Program-made: the position numbers and the translations under genes
The notes under the pieces: model-generated
The model's input: only the letters and a program-made list of their open reading frames with translations
Told to the model about the DNA's origin: nothing
Database searches by the model: none
DNA from: Halopiger aswanensis
GTDB lineage: Archaea > Halobacteriota > Halobacteria > Halobacteriales > Natrialbaceae
Reading direction: 5' to 3'
NCBI RefSeq assembly: GCF_003610195.1
Contig: NZ_RAPO01000001.1
Location: 930,001 to 994,000 of the forward strand
DNA length: 64,000 bases
Part shown: positions 34,683 to 43,916 of the stretch, piece by piece
How positions within the stretch are numbered: the first letter of the stretch is position 1
How the letters are laid out: each line of letters starts with the position of its first letter

Positions 34683-35750
34683 TCACTCGAGGCGGTACCG
34701 CAGCAGCGCGGCGATCCCGCCCAGATTCGACAGCTGTTGGCCCGGCGGGAACTCGCTCGAGAAGACGGTCACCTCGCCGCCTTTCTGCTCGGTCGTGCGG
34801 ACGATCTGGTCGACGTCGATGTCCCACTCGCCCTCGGGACCGCGCTCCTTCCGGAGCCGATCGTCCAGGATCAGGAGCCGGTCGATCGCGCCGTAGTCGG
34901 CGGCCTGCTGGACCTCTTCGGGACCGTAGGCCGCTTTCGCGCCCTGGGCCATGCGCTCGGTGAGTTCGTCGATGTACTCGGCCTCGCTCTCGATGCGGGT
35001 CTCCTGCTGGACGTCCGCGACGGCGCCGCGTTTGAGGACCTCGTGGACGCCCCGGTCGCCGACGGCGGCCGTGTCGACCATCGTAATCTTCTCGGCGACC
35101 TCGGGCTCGTTGTCCTCGATGTACTTGTAGGCGTCCTGCTTCGTGAAGCCGGGGCCGGCCAGAATGATCGCGTCGGCGTCCTGCCGCTTGAGGACGTCCC
35201 CGAGTTCCGAGAACAGCTCCGAGCGCTCGCGGGCGTATTCACCTTTGCCGGTGGGGCCGGTGATCGTCGCCCGCTCTTCGGTCCCGTACTGGGCGACCGT
35301 GTGGACGTGAGCCTGACCCTCCTCGACGGTCGCGATGGCGACGTCCGGGTTCTCCGTGGCCTCCTCGGCCTCCTCGAGGCGAGCCTCCTGATCCGGCTTA
35401 AACCGCTTCTCGATCGAGAGTTCGTCGCGCTCCTCGACGTTCAGCGTGTGGTGGAACCCGAGCTGGTCCTCCCGCGAGCAGGCGACGATCTCGCCGCCGA
35501 CCCGCAGCCGGTTCGCGAACTTGTGGAACTCGATATCCTCGACGGCGATGGCGACCCACATGTGCTCGCGCTCGCCGCCCGTGTCCCGCATCTGGTCGTC
35601 GTTGCGCTGGATGCGCCGGGTCGTATCGCCCGCGACGCGGTCGCCGGGCTCTAAAACGTACTGGAGGTGCCACAGGTCGTCGACGCTCTCGGGGACGACC
35701 GTCACCCGCTCGCGCCCGCCTTCGACCTGCTCCCGGTCTTTAATCTGCAT
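34683..35750 (-). CDS. pelA: mRNA surveillance protein Pelota
   Basis: A 355-residue homologue of eukaryotic Dom34/Pelota, which enters the empty A site of stalled ribosomes and with aABCE1 splits them. Three domains: an Sm/OB-like N-terminus ([24 protein letters not shown]), the eRF1 domain 2-like centre ([19 protein letters not shown]), and the eRF1 domain 3-like C-terminus ([35 protein letters not shown]). The GGQ loop of eRF1 is absent, as expected. It starts at [15 protein letters not shown] at 35750. RqcH lies 3.3 kb away on the same strand. Confidence 0.95.
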   Translation of the reverse strand: MQIKDREQVEGGRERVTVVPESVDDLWHLQYVLEPGDRVAGDTTRRIQRNDDQMRDTGGEREHMWVAIAVEDIEFHKFANRLRVGGEIVACSREDQLGFHHTLNVEERDELSIEKRFKPDQEARLEEAEEATENPDVAIATVEEGQAHVHTVAQYGTEERATITGPTGKGEYARERSELFSELGDVLKRQDADAIILAGPGFTKQDAYKYIEDNEPEVAEKITMVDTAAVGDRGVHEVLKRGAVADVQQETRIESEAEYIDELTERMAQGAKAAYGPEEVQQAADYGAIDRLLILDDRLRKERGPEGEWDIDVDQIVRTTEQKGGEVTVFSSEFPPGQQLSNLGGIAALLRYRLE

Positions 35751-35889
35751 GCGCGTGACTTCTCGCGGCGGGGGTAAGTGGGCTGCGATCCCTCGAGCGG
35801 GTGCCGTGCTCGCCGTTTTCGGCGTCGCCGCACCCGGAGTTGCCACTGTTAGGGACGCTTGGTATCTACCTTGGGAGCCAATATCTAAC

Positions 35890-36444
35890 ATGAAGCTCGC
35901 GCACGTAACGCTCTTGGAAGACTTCGGTACTCGATCGATCGCCACCCACGCGCTCATGGTGCTGGCGTTCGTGAACGCAATACTGGCAGGACTGGTCATC
36001 GGGGGTCAAGTCGGCGTCATTTCGTTCGTTGCGCTGCTCAACTTCACCGCGGGCCTGTGGGTCGCCCACTCGATCCACTCGCTCGGGAACGCCACGACCG
36101 ACGACGAGTACGACGGCGTGCTGAACGAACTGTGGGACACGGGCGGTGACGCCGGAGAGGGGTTCGACACCGGCCGATTCGGTCGCCTGCTCGGGCTTAT
36201 CGCGACCGTGACGGCCGTGTCCCTGTTGACCGCCGCGCAGGTCCTGGGCGGCTCGATCCTCCCGGTGGCCATCGTCGCCGTCGGCAGCATCGCGCTCGTC
36301 ACCGCGATCATCGGCTTCCTGATCGCCCTCGGCGCGTCGTACGACGAGAGCCAGCAGGGGTGGCGCGACCGCATCGAGGACGCCCAAGCGCAGGACGCAG
36401 GCGAGGCCGCCAGCGATGGCGGCTCCGTCGACGGGCCGCCGTGA
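35890..36444 (+). CDS. haloarchaeal polytopic membrane protein
   Basis: A 184-residue protein with four to five hydrophobic helices ([77 protein letters not shown]) and a hydrophilic Asp/Gly-rich C-terminus. The first residues [16 protein letters not shown] precede helix 1. It is divergent from pelA across 139 bp, with TATA-like AATATC near the start. Function unknown. Confidence 0.78.
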   Translation: MKLAHVTLLEDFGTRSIATHALMVLAFVNAILAGLVIGGQVGVISFVALLNFTAGLWVAHSIHSLGNATTDDEYDGVLNELWDTGGDAGEGFDTGRFGRLLGLIATVTAVSLLTAAQVLGGSILPVAIVAVGSIALVTAIIGFLIALGASYDESQQGWRDRIEDAQAQDAGEAASDGGSVDGPP

Positions 36445-36661
36445 GCCGGCGAGCGCTCACACCAGTATCCGTTTTTTGTCGTCATCGATTCCCTCCAGCG
36501 CAGCCCGACCGGATAAAAGAAATCGAGAGGTTCAAATCCGTACCGTAGCGACCCGTAGTCGTGTCTCGACGAATGGGTCCGACGTGTCCGGTGCCGGTAG
36601 TCGGCGTCTCGCGAGCGGCGCAGTCGCAGCAGTGGACGGTTCCCCGCGGATCGGCTGGTCG

Positions 36662-37861
36662 ATGACGGGCGCAGGGCTCCCGCGACCGTCGGGCCGAGCG
36701 GGCGTGTTCGGCACCATCTGTCTGTTCTCGTTTCTGGTCAACACCGGCCGGATCGCGTTCGCGCCGCTGGTCGACTTCTTCATTCAGTCGGGGATCAACC
36801 CGGCGACCGCGGGACTGGCGGCAACGGCCGTCTGGGTCGGCAGCGCGCTCTCCCGGCTGCCGACTGGGTATCTCCTCACGCGGATCAGCCGCCACCGCGC
36901 CCTCCTCGGTATGGGGCTCTTTCTCAGCATCACGTCCGCGCTGACCGCGCTCTCGCCCGGCATCTGGTTCACCGTCGCCGGCGCCTTCCTCGTCGGCCTC
37001 GCGACCGGCGTCTTCTTTATCGCGGCCAACCCGCTCGTGAGCGAACTGTTCCCCGAGCGGGTCGGCCTCGCGGTCGGCATCCGCGGGATGTTCTCCCAGA
37101 TCGCCGCCGTCACGGCGCCGATTCTGGTCTCGGTGGCGATCGTCCGCGGCTCGTGGCGACTCGTCTTCGGGGCGCTCGCCGTCCTCGCGTTCGTCCTCAC
37201 GGTGGGCTTCCAGTTCGCCGTCCGGCGCGCCGAGATGCCGACCGCCGGCGCCGACGACCGTGACTTCCTCGCCGCGATCCGCGCCCAGTGGCGGCTGATC
37301 GCCGTCGGCATCGTCTTCGTCGGCTTCACCGGCTTCGTCTGGCAGGGCGTGTTCAACTTCTACGTCACGTACCTCGGCGCCGCGAAGGGGATTCCGTCGG
37401 AGACGGGCACCACTCTGCTGACGGTGCTGTTCGCCGCCGGCGTGCCTTCGTTCGTCATCGCCGGGCGCCTCGCCGATCGGTTCTCCTATCTCCCCGTGCT
37501 GCTCGCCACGCTCGCCGGCTTCGTCGCCTGTCTCCTCGCAGTGACCGTCGTCGAGGGCGTGCTCGCGATCGCCGCCGTCACCGTCGCGATGGGACTGATC
37601 ATCCACTGTCTCTTTCCGGTCGCCGACGCCTACCTGCTCGACTCGCTGCCCGACGAGAACCGCGCCAGCGCCTACGCGGGCTTCAGCGCGACGATGATGC
37701 TCATCCAGGCGACCGGCAGCGTCGCCGTCGGCGCGTTCGCGCAGGTCGGTCTGGGTTACACGGCCGTCTTCCGCGGCTACGCGCTGTTCGTCGCCGCCAT
37801 CGCCGTCGCCATGGCCGTCCTCGCACGCGCCGGGCGACTCCCGCGGGGCGGCTACGCCTGA
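36662..37861 (+). CDS. major facilitator superfamily transporter
   Basis: A 399-residue protein with 12 probable transmembrane helices. MFS signatures: GYLLTRISRHRALLGMG in the loop between TM2 and TM3 (the G-x3-D/R-RxGRR-type region, here TGYLLTRISRHR), AAVTAPILVS, and a second half beginning YVTYLGAAKGIPSETGTT and FAAGVPSFVIAGRLADRF. The ATG at 36662 is chosen because the frame upstream is open but has low-quality protein and lies over the promoter. Substrate unknown; nothing adjacent points to one. Confidence 0.9.
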   Translation: MTGAGLPRPSGRAGVFGTICLFSFLVNTGRIAFAPLVDFFIQSGINPATAGLAATAVWVGSALSRLPTGYLLTRISRHRALLGMGLFLSITSALTALSPGIWFTVAGAFLVGLATGVFFIAANPLVSELFPERVGLAVGIRGMFSQIAAVTAPILVSVAIVRGSWRLVFGALAVLAFVLTVGFQFAVRRAEMPTAGADDRDFLAAIRAQWRLIAVGIVFVGFTGFVWQGVFNFYVTYLGAAKGIPSETGTTLLTVLFAAGVPSFVIAGRLADRFSYLPVLLATLAGFVACLLAVTVVEGVLAIAAVTVAMGLIIHCLFPVADAYLLDSLPDENRASAYAGFSATMMLIQATGSVAVGAFAQVGLGYTAVFRGYALFVAAIAVAMAVLARAGRLPRGGYA

Positions 37862-37901
37862 CTCGAGCGGGGCGAGCGGCGCAGCTCGCTCTCCGACGCC
37901 G

Positions 37902-38165
37902 TCAGTCCCGAATCTGCTCGAGTTTATCCTTGGCCTTGTCGACGGCCGTATCGAACGTGTCCTCGAGTTCCTCGACCGAGCGCTCGACGTAGTAGACGCG
38001 GTTGTGCGGCACCCGCCGGACGATGTCGTTTCCCTCGTCGTCGATGTCGTAGGCGAACAGCCAGTGGTCCTGGAAGTACGCGATGTGGTCGTTGTCGACG
38101 TCGACCTCCTCGACGTCACCCTCCGACGTTTCGTAGACGATCGTTGCGGTTCCGAGTTCCGGCAT
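37902..38165 (-). CDS. small haloarchaeal protein, paralogue of the one at 19713-19910
   Basis: An 87-residue acidic protein starting MPELGTATIVYETSEGDVEE, with DNDHIAYFQDHWLFAYDIDD and a C-terminal helix (VEELEDTFDTAVDKAKDKLE). The first ~60 residues match the small protein at 19713-19910 (ATI-YE, G--EE, VD-DHI, DEG, P--R-Y), and this copy has an added coiled helix. Function unknown. Confidence 0.78.
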   Translation of the reverse strand: MPELGTATIVYETSEGDVEEVDVDNDHIAYFQDHWLFAYDIDDEGNDIVRRVPHNRVYYVERSVEELEDTFDTAVDKAKDKLEQIRD

Positions 38166-38230
38166 ACCGGACGGTCACCGTCGACACCCCTGTACGCTGG
38201 CCATGGGGCTGCCGGGGGACGCGCCGTCGA

Positions 38231-38563
38231 CTACGTGCTCGAGGGGCTGTCACTCTCGCCACCTGCGCCGCTCTCGCCGGCGCCGGCGCTGGCGGTCGGC
38301 TCGTCCGGCTGGCCCTGTACCCCTTCGGCGTCGGATTCGTGACCGCTACCGGGGTCGCCAGCGGCCGATCGATTGTGACTTATCGGCGTCTCGTCGTCCT
38401 GCAGAATGGTGTTGTGGGGGCCGAACGCGAGGTAGACCATGACGCCGACGAAGACGGCCAACGCGAAGATGATGGCGGCAGTGATCCCGACCGTCGTACT
38501 GCTCTGCAGCGGGATCGCCGTCGACGCGATGCTTCCGATCGATACGATGCTCAAAACGTTCAC
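38231..38563 (-). CDS. small membrane protein with disordered tail
   Basis: A 110-residue protein with one or two hydrophobic helices near the N-terminus (MNVLSIVSIGSIASTAI and VGITAAIIFALAVFVGVMVYL) and a Gly/Ala/Ser/Asp-rich tail. The start is GTG at 38563, with alternatives at nearby codons. Conserved-looking but I assign no family. Function unknown. Confidence 0.65.
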   Translation of the reverse strand: MNVLSIVSIGSIASTAIPLQSSTTVGITAAIIFALAVFVGVMVYLAFGPHNTILQDDETPISHNRSAAGDPGSGHESDAEGVQGQPDEPTASAGAGESGAGGESDSPSST

Positions 38564-38801
38564 ACCCGCGCTATCGGATACGCCGTAATGAGCCTTCAGC
38601 CGAAGTGCATCGGTGGTCGGCTCGGCGCCTCGAGCAAGCGGCGCTCGGGCGAATCTAATTTCGAGATCGGAATCGCGCTAAATTCGGGAGTAACCAGCAA
38701 ATCGTGAGAGTCGTCCCCTCACACGTCCGTCTATATCACCTAGTATTCTATGGTCGGTATTATAAGAAGGCTCTTCAGTGCTGACTCGCTTCGCTCCGGT
38801 G

Positions 38802-38927
38802 ATGGCAATCCAGAACCAGACGACTGATGCGTTCGAGTGCCCCGAGTGTGCCGGCGCGCTTTCCTTTACCGACGGCGCCTGGGGCTGTACGAACTGCAGC
38901 TACGTGCCGCGACAGAGCGCCGATTAA
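38802..38927 (+). CDS. 41-residue zinc-finger micro-protein
   Basis: The sequence MAIQNQTTDAFECPECAGAL continues with a second C-x2-C, CTNC, giving Cys13/Cys16 and Cys29/Cys32: a complete two-knuckle zinc finger of the type common among haloarchaeal small proteins. It is below the usual ORF length limit. The TATA-like TATTATAAG at 38758-38766 lies 36-44 bases before the ATG. These micro-proteins are thought to act in regulation or as interaction modules; the specific role is unknown. Confidence 0.82.
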   Translation: MAIQNQTTDAFECPECAGALSFTDGAWGCTNCSYVPRQSAD

Positions 38928-39053
38928 GTTCGCGGCACCGCCTCCCGCTTCCAACTGTACCGCTTTCGATCGACGATCCGCCGTACTGACGCTCGAGTCG
39001 GAGGCCGATGGCCGAATCGAACGGTCGGATCCGTTCCTCGCAGCGAGGCTCTA

Positions 39054-41219
39054 CTAATCCTCCGCGATCCGGCTCCCGCCCGGCGGCATGAAGTGCTGAA
39101 TCCGGTCCGGACTCGCGATCTTGCGGACGAAGGACTCGTCCTCGAACCGCTCGCGGAACCGGCGGTACATCCGCTTTGCCGCGTCGGCCTGGGCGTACCG
39201 ACCGGGCTCGAGTTCGATCGTCGTCTCGGCCTGGCCCTCGACGGCCGACGGCGGGCCGCCGATGACGCGGGTGTAGGGCTCGCACTGGATCCCGACGGCG
39301 ACGCCGACCGCCGTGTCGTCGTAGTAGGTTCGGTCGCCGCGGATCGCGAACCCGCCCTTCTCGAGGTATTCGCCGCTTTCCGGCGTCTTCGTCACCTGAT
39401 CCGAGTCGACGGCGTAGACGTCGCCGGCGTAGCGGCCGTCCTTCCACACCGAGGAGTAGGAGACGGCGAACTGGGCGGCCTCCTCGATGCTCGATTCGGG
39501 TAGTTCGATGTCGTGCGAGGACGCCTCGCTCGGGTCCGTCGCCTTCAGCACGGTAACGGGGCCGCCGTGGGCCTGCGTGTGGAGCACCTTGTCGCCGGGC
39601 TCTAAGTACTTCTTGACGATCTCCTCGTTCTGGTCGGCGTTGCGGCCGCCGATCACGAGGTAGTCGTCGCTGGTGTGGAACCAGCGGAACCGGTCGTACC
39701 AGGGCTCGTTCTCGCGAATCGGCACGGAGGGCATGGCGAGCCAGTCGCGGTCGTCCTGCTCGTCGTCCTCGTCGTCATCCCCTTCGTCGGCGTCCTCGGC
39801 CTCCCACTGCTCGCGGCGGCGTTTGGCCTCCTCGAGGTCCTCGCGAGTGTCTTCGATGGCCGCGAGCGCGCCCTCCTTCTTCTCCTCGACGCGCTTGGCC
39901 TCGGTGTAGAGGCGGTCGGCGTTCTGCTCGACGCCCTGCCGGGCCTCGAGGTCGATCCGCTCGCCGTCGATATCGACGGTCACGACCCCCTCGCTGCTGT
40001 CGATGCCGACGACCGCCTCGGCGGCCTCGATGCCGCGCTCCTTGCCCTCCTCGAAGCGCTCCTCGATCTCGTCCCAGGGGCGGTCCTGGTCGCGGGCGTT
40101 CCGGATCGTCGAAAGGATGTCGTCGACCAGCCCGTACCGGGCGTACAGCAGCTCCGCCTTCTCGCGGAGTTGCTCGGCTTCCTGCTCGAAGCCCTCGATC
40201 GCTCCCTGCTGTTGCTCGATGATCCGCTCGTACTTGGCGATCTCCTCCTCGAAGTCGGGCCGCTGTTCGGTCGGGTCCGGTTCTTCCTCGTCCTCGAGTT
40301 CGAGCCGGAAGAAGTAGTCGTCCAGGGCGGTCAGGAACGAGTCGTAGGCCTCGCCGGCCAGTCCTTCGGCTTCGTGTTCCTCGAGCGGGAACGGGGTGAC
40401 GTCGACGACGCGCTCCGGGACATCGCCCTCGCCCTCATCATCGCCATCGCCGTTCCCGTCATCGTCCTCGCGCTCGAGGTACAGCCGCGGGTCGAAGTTC
40501 CCGTTCCGGATATCGAGCGCGAGTCGCTCGATCGCCTCGTAGATCCGGTCGTAGACGTCCTCGTCGGCCTCGGCGATGTCCATCGCCTTCTCGACGCCGG
40601 CGCGGGTACAGAGTTCCTCGGCGTAGAGGCCGCCGAAGTTCAGTTGCGTCGCCAGGGTTCGGACGACGTCCGTATCGGAGTCGTCCATCTCCCGGTAGAA
40701 CGCGTCCCGCGAGACGGTCAGGGGGTTCGTCCGCGTGTCCGGGAACTCGTAGCGCGATCCCGGAACGACGGTTCGGGATTTCAGGCGGACGGTCTCGAGG
40801 CAGTCGATCACCTCGTACTCGCCGTCGGTGACGGCGACGTTGCCCTGCCCGAACAGTTCGACGATGATCCGGGTGGTGCCGTCGTCGCGCTCGAAGGTGA
40901 ACTCGAGGATGCGGTCGAACTCGTACTGCTCGACGCCGGCGAAGTCCGCGCCCGAGAGCCGGTTGCGCAGCATCATCGCGAACTGGGGCGGCCGGCCGGG
41001 CGCGTCGGGTACCCGCTCCTGGGCGACCGTGTGGGCCCGCTTGACCTCGCCGACCTCGAAGAGCAACTCGGTGCGGCCCCGATCGAAGTCCCGCATCTTC
41101 AGCCGGACGAGATCGTCGCCGTAGAGGTAGGCCTTGTCGACCTTCGCGCCCTCGTACGCGCCGAGTTCTTCGACGAGGGCGGCGAGGTCGACGCTCGTAA
41201 GCTCCCGCTTCTGATCCAT
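39054..41219 (-). CDS. rqcH: RqcH/NEMF-type ribosome quality-control protein
   Basis: A 721-residue homologue of eukaryotic NEMF/Rqc2 and bacterial RqcH, which binds split 50S subunits carrying peptidyl-tRNA. The NFACT-N domain is clear (LTSVDLAALVEELGAYEGAK, LLRLKM-like DDLVRLKMRDFD), then HhH (YAEELCTRAGVEKAM), a long coiled-coil middle (about 330-480), and the NFACT-R domain (RWFHTSDDYLVIGGRNADQN, VLHTQAHGGPVTVLKA, YYDDTAVGVAVG). An acidic region (DEGDDDEDDEQDDRD) splits coil and R domain. Archaeal RqcH may add alanine tails; that is not proven. Start ATG at 41219 gives MDQKRELTSVDLA. Confidence 0.94.
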   Translation of the reverse strand: MDQKRELTSVDLAALVEELGAYEGAKVDKAYLYGDDLVRLKMRDFDRGRTELLFEVGEVKRAHTVAQERVPDAPGRPPQFAMMLRNRLSGADFAGVEQYEFDRILEFTFERDDGTTRIIVELFGQGNVAVTDGEYEVIDCLETVRLKSRTVVPGSRYEFPDTRTNPLTVSRDAFYREMDDSDTDVVRTLATQLNFGGLYAEELCTRAGVEKAMDIAEADEDVYDRIYEAIERLALDIRNGNFDPRLYLEREDDDGNGDGDDEGEGDVPERVVDVTPFPLEEHEAEGLAGEAYDSFLTALDDYFFRLELEDEEEPDPTEQRPDFEEEIAKYERIIEQQQGAIEGFEQEAEQLREKAELLYARYGLVDDILSTIRNARDQDRPWDEIEERFEEGKERGIEAAEAVVGIDSSEGVVTVDIDGERIDLEARQGVEQNADRLYTEAKRVEEKKEGALAAIEDTREDLEEAKRRREQWEAEDADEGDDDEDDEQDDRDWLAMPSVPIRENEPWYDRFRWFHTSDDYLVIGGRNADQNEEIVKKYLEPGDKVLHTQAHGGPVTVLKATDPSEASSHDIELPESSIEEAAQFAVSYSSVWKDGRYAGDVYAVDSDQVTKTPESGEYLEKGGFAIRGDRTYYDDTAVGVAVGIQCEPYTRVIGGPPSAVEGQAETTIELEPGRYAQADAAKRMYRRFRERFEDESFVRKIASPDRIQHFMPPGGSRIAED

Positions 41220-41478
41220 ACTCTCAACTGCCCGGCGCGGTCAAAAAGGCGTGTCGCTCCGCGTTTCGGGGCGACGGCGCCGAACCGACCGAATGTAATC
41301 GCGACCGAGTCGTCGGATACGGGTGGAACGCGGTCAGAAAGCCTAATCCGAATCCGCCCGTTTCGGACAACTATGCACACGATCGTCGCCGAAACGAGCG
41401 TTCCGCCGACGCGAGCCGGGTCTCCGGTCGCCGCTCGAACCGCTACTCGAGTTCGAGACCGCGGAGGTCGGTGAGACG

Positions 41479-42132
41479 ATGAGCGCACCGAACCAGCGCC
41501 CCTGGGCCGAGGTCCACCGGATCCCCTCCTTCCTCGAGCGCCTCGAAGAAGAGGGCGGCGTTCGGGTCCTCGAGTTCGTCGACGAACTCGTCGGCGAGGG
41601 CTCGCTCCCGATCGACCCCGAGGGCGTCGTCTACCACGACCGCGGGATCCGCGTGCCCGGCTACGACGCCACCTTCGTCCACGAGCCGACCGGCTCGCGG
41701 GGCCGGCCCGCGTTCAGCCTCGAGGTCGACTCGATCGGGCCGCGAAATACGTGGGCCGTCTTCGACGCGACGGTCTCGTGGGACTTCTACCTCCTTATGA
41801 CCCAGGGCGTGGCGGCGCTCGCCTGGGTGAGCGACGAGGAGTACCGCATCGAGGAGGCCGACGAGTTCGAGACGAAACACGACGCGCTGACCGCGGGCCG
41901 ATTCTCGTTCGGCGTCTTCCTCTACGGCCCCGAGGATTGGACCGAACGGGCCGACCAGCTCCGACAGACCACTTCGCCCGCGTACCTCCGCCGCGAGGAC
42001 GGCTCTACTGTCGTCCCGTCCACGCAAAACGAGTTCTACCGGTACGTCGACGCGACGCCGACCGAGTTCCGCACCAGCGGCAACGCCGATTCGTATCTCG
42101 GGCTGCTGGAACTCGAGTTGACGATCGACTGA
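41479..42132 (+). CDS. conserved haloarchaeal protein, unknown function
   Basis: A 217-residue acidic soluble protein starting MSAPNQRPWAEVHRIPSFLE, with FSLEVDSIGPRNTWAVFDAT and FETKHDALTAGRFSFGVFLY, then SPAYLRREDGSTVVPSTQNE. I do not recognise the family. A GGAGGT at about 41461-41467 lies upstream of the ATG, spacing 11-12. A 33-codon ORF ends 4 bases before the start but is probably part of the leader. No operon partner. Confidence 0.75.
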   Translation: MSAPNQRPWAEVHRIPSFLERLEEEGGVRVLEFVDELVGEGSLPIDPEGVVYHDRGIRVPGYDATFVHEPTGSRGRPAFSLEVDSIGPRNTWAVFDATVSWDFYLLMTQGVAALAWVSDEEYRIEEADEFETKHDALTAGRFSFGVFLYGPEDWTERADQLRQTTSPAYLRREDGSTVVPSTQNEFYRYVDATPTEFRTSGNADSYLGLLELELTID

Positions 42133-42144
42133 GCGTCGACTTCG

Positions 42145-42185
42145 TTTCGGTTCCGGTTCCGGTTCCAGTTCCGGTTCTGAGTTCG
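42145..42185. repeat. degenerate GGTTCC hexanucleotide repeat
   Basis: Right after the stop of the 41479 gene lies a run of GGTTCC/GGTTCT hexamers (TTCGGTTCCGGTTCCGG and following), four to five degenerate copies. On the minus strand it would read as a GTGTGTE-type Gly-Thr tail. It is intergenic here, between two convergent genes. Confidence 0.7.
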
Positions 42186-42286
42186 ATTCCAGTTTCGGCG
42201 TCGGCCACCGGTCGTTCCTCCCCTCCGTTCTACCCCTCATCGCTCGCAACCTCGCCCTCGAATCACTTCGAACTGCGCGACCGCCC

Positions 42287-42682
42287 CTACTCGTCGAACT
42301 CCCGTTCCCGCTCGAGTTGCTGACAGCCGACGACCAGCGAGTCGGGAAGCGCCGCGGCGGACGACTGGAGCGACTCGAACACCGCGGCGACCTCCTCGAA
42401 CCGCGGGCCTCGAGTTGCAACGAACGGATCGGTGTCCCACTCGACGAACTCGTAGTCGGCTAACAGCGGCAGATGTCGGTGCACGAGGTCGCGTCGCAGG
42501 GGCTCCGGCTCCACGGGGACGTTCGGGTTGATCGCGCGTTCCGGCAAGGGAACCGATTTGCCCGACGAAACGTCCAGCAGCGAGACGATAAGCTGTCGAC
42601 GCGGTTCGGCGGAGGCAGCCTCGAAGACCCGATCCCAGTTCTGGATAACCCGCTTCCCGTTCTCGTAGCGTGTAGCCGACAT
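42287..42682 (-). CDS. haloarchaeal winged-helix regulator-like protein
   Basis: A 131-residue protein with a DUF7344-type wHTH pattern: WDRVFEAASAEPRRQLIVSLLD, LPERAINPN and RRDLVHRHLPLLADYEFVEW, then FVATRGPRFEEVAAVFESL. The helix-turn-helix in AEPRRQLIVSLLDV is short; DNA binding is inferred from homologous small regulators. The promoter side (42683-42770) is very AT-rich. The C-terminus is charged (QLEREREFDE). Confidence 0.8.
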   Translation of the reverse strand: MSATRYENGKRVIQNWDRVFEAASAEPRRQLIVSLLDVSSGKSVPLPERAINPNVPVEPEPLRRDLVHRHLPLLADYEFVEWDTDPFVATRGPRFEEVAAVFESLQSSAAALPDSLVVGCQQLEREREFDE

Positions 42683-43004
42683 ACCGCCCGATTTCGCGCA
42701 AACCGGCTAAACTATTTCGATAATTATAATATTTTTAATCATTATAGTACTGTTAAAACTAGCAGTCGACGCGTCAAACGGCGGATTACGGCCACTTGGT
42801 GAACGATGATGTTCTCTCAACTCGGGCCGTCGATAGAGACCACCGATGGAACGAGTGGCAAAATAGATTCTGTGTATGGGAACGGTATTCCATCCGTCCG
42901 CACGATCGTTCGCAGAGATGCTAATCAGTTATCGGCGCTTCGCAACCCAGCAGTGAGCGGCCCGAGCCGGCAGCGATTTGTCCGTTCGGGATCGACGTGC
43001 GGAT
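42683..43004. promoter_or_regulatory. AT-rich intergenic region
   Basis: From 42715 to 42765 the sequence is strongly AT-rich (for example ATAATTATAATATTTTTAAT), far below the local GC, as expected for the promoter of the wHTH gene on the minus strand. A frame on the plus strand from 42806 (MMFSQLGPSIETTDG) is not convincing as a gene. The last ~40 bases lead into the ZIP gene. Confidence 0.5.
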
Positions 43005-43835
43005 ATGTCGTCGCTGGAGGAAGTCCTCGTGGTTGCGACCATCGCCGGCTGTACGACCGGGATCGGCGCGCTACCGCTGTTGCTCACCGATCGGATCAGC
43101 CACCGCGTCTACGACGGCTCGCTCGGCCTCGCCTCGGGAATCATGGTCGGCGCGGCCGTCTTCGCGCTCGTGCTCCCCGGCCTCGAGCTCGGCTCGCCGT
43201 TCGAAGTCGTCGCGGGGCTCGTCGCCGGTGGCGGCTTCCTGCTCGCGAGCAACGCGCTCTTGCCCCACATCCACGTGCTCTTCCCCGGGGAGCAGGTCGA
43301 GGGAACGCGACTCCGCGATCCGGCCGGCGACCTCCCGACGCTGTCGGAGCGCGTTGAATCGGGGCCCGACGACGGCCTCGGCGACGATCTCCGCCGCGCC
43401 GCGCTGGTCGGCGCCGCGATCACGATCCACAACGTCCCGGAGGGGCTGGCCGTCGGGATCGCCTTCGCCAGCGGCGAGGCCGCGCTGGGGCTGGCCATCG
43501 CGACGGCGATCGCCGTCCAGAACGTCCCCGACGGGTTCGCGATGGCCGTCCCCTCGGTCCGCGCGGGCGTCTCCGGCCCGCGGACGCTGCTCTACACGAC
43601 GCTGTCGGGCGGCGTCCCGGAACCGATTGCTGCGGCCGTCGGCTTCCTGCTGGTCGCGGTCGTCTCGAACCTGTTCCCCATCGCGGCCGGCTTCGCCGCC
43701 GGCGCGATGATCGCCGTCGTCTTCCGCGAGCTGGTCCCCTCGAGCCACGGCCACGGCCACGCCGATATCGCAACCGCGGCGTTCGTCGCCGGCTTCGCGC
43801 TGATGCTGATCGTCGATACGGTGCTTGCGGTCTGA
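43005..43835 (+). CDS. ZIP-family divalent metal transporter
   Basis: A 276-residue transporter with eight predicted helices. The ZIP metal-site helices are exact: HNVPEG (142-147) in TM4 and QNVPDG (172-177) in TM5, the second with Gln in place of the usual His. A His-rich loop (HGHGHAD) precedes the last helix. It would import Zn2+ or Fe2+ into the cytoplasm. The ATG at 43005 gives MSSLEEVLVVATIAG; a GTG/ATG 27 bases earlier is less likely. Not linked to other metal genes. Confidence 0.9.
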   Translation: MSSLEEVLVVATIAGCTTGIGALPLLLTDRISHRVYDGSLGLASGIMVGAAVFALVLPGLELGSPFEVVAGLVAGGGFLLASNALLPHIHVLFPGEQVEGTRLRDPAGDLPTLSERVESGPDDGLGDDLRRAALVGAAITIHNVPEGLAVGIAFASGEAALGLAIATAIAVQNVPDGFAMAVPSVRAGVSGPRTLLYTTLSGGVPEPIAAAVGFLLVAVVSNLFPIAAGFAAGAMIAVVFRELVPSSHGHGHADIATAAFVAGFALMLIVDTVLAV

Positions 43836-43916
43836 CCTCGAGCTATCGCGCCACGGAGATGGAGACGTATTCAGGCCCGTCTTGATCCGCCTCGACGGCA
43901 TTCCTTCGCGACGAAG

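Noticed and set aside
36500-36560. A possible tRNA T-arm (GGTTCAAATCC) at 36529-36539.
   Set aside because: The bases around it do not pair as a five-base T stem, and no acceptor or anticodon arm can be drawn around it.
41373-41474. A 33-codon ORF directly before the gene at 41479.
   Set aside because: It covers the promoter and the ribosome-binding site of the next gene and is Arg/Thr-rich without any conserved motif.
42806-43357. A plus-strand frame beginning MMFSQLGPSIETTDG that runs into the ZIP gene in another frame.
   Set aside because: Its second part is an out-of-frame reading of the clear ZIP gene and becomes Arg-rich, so it is not a gene.
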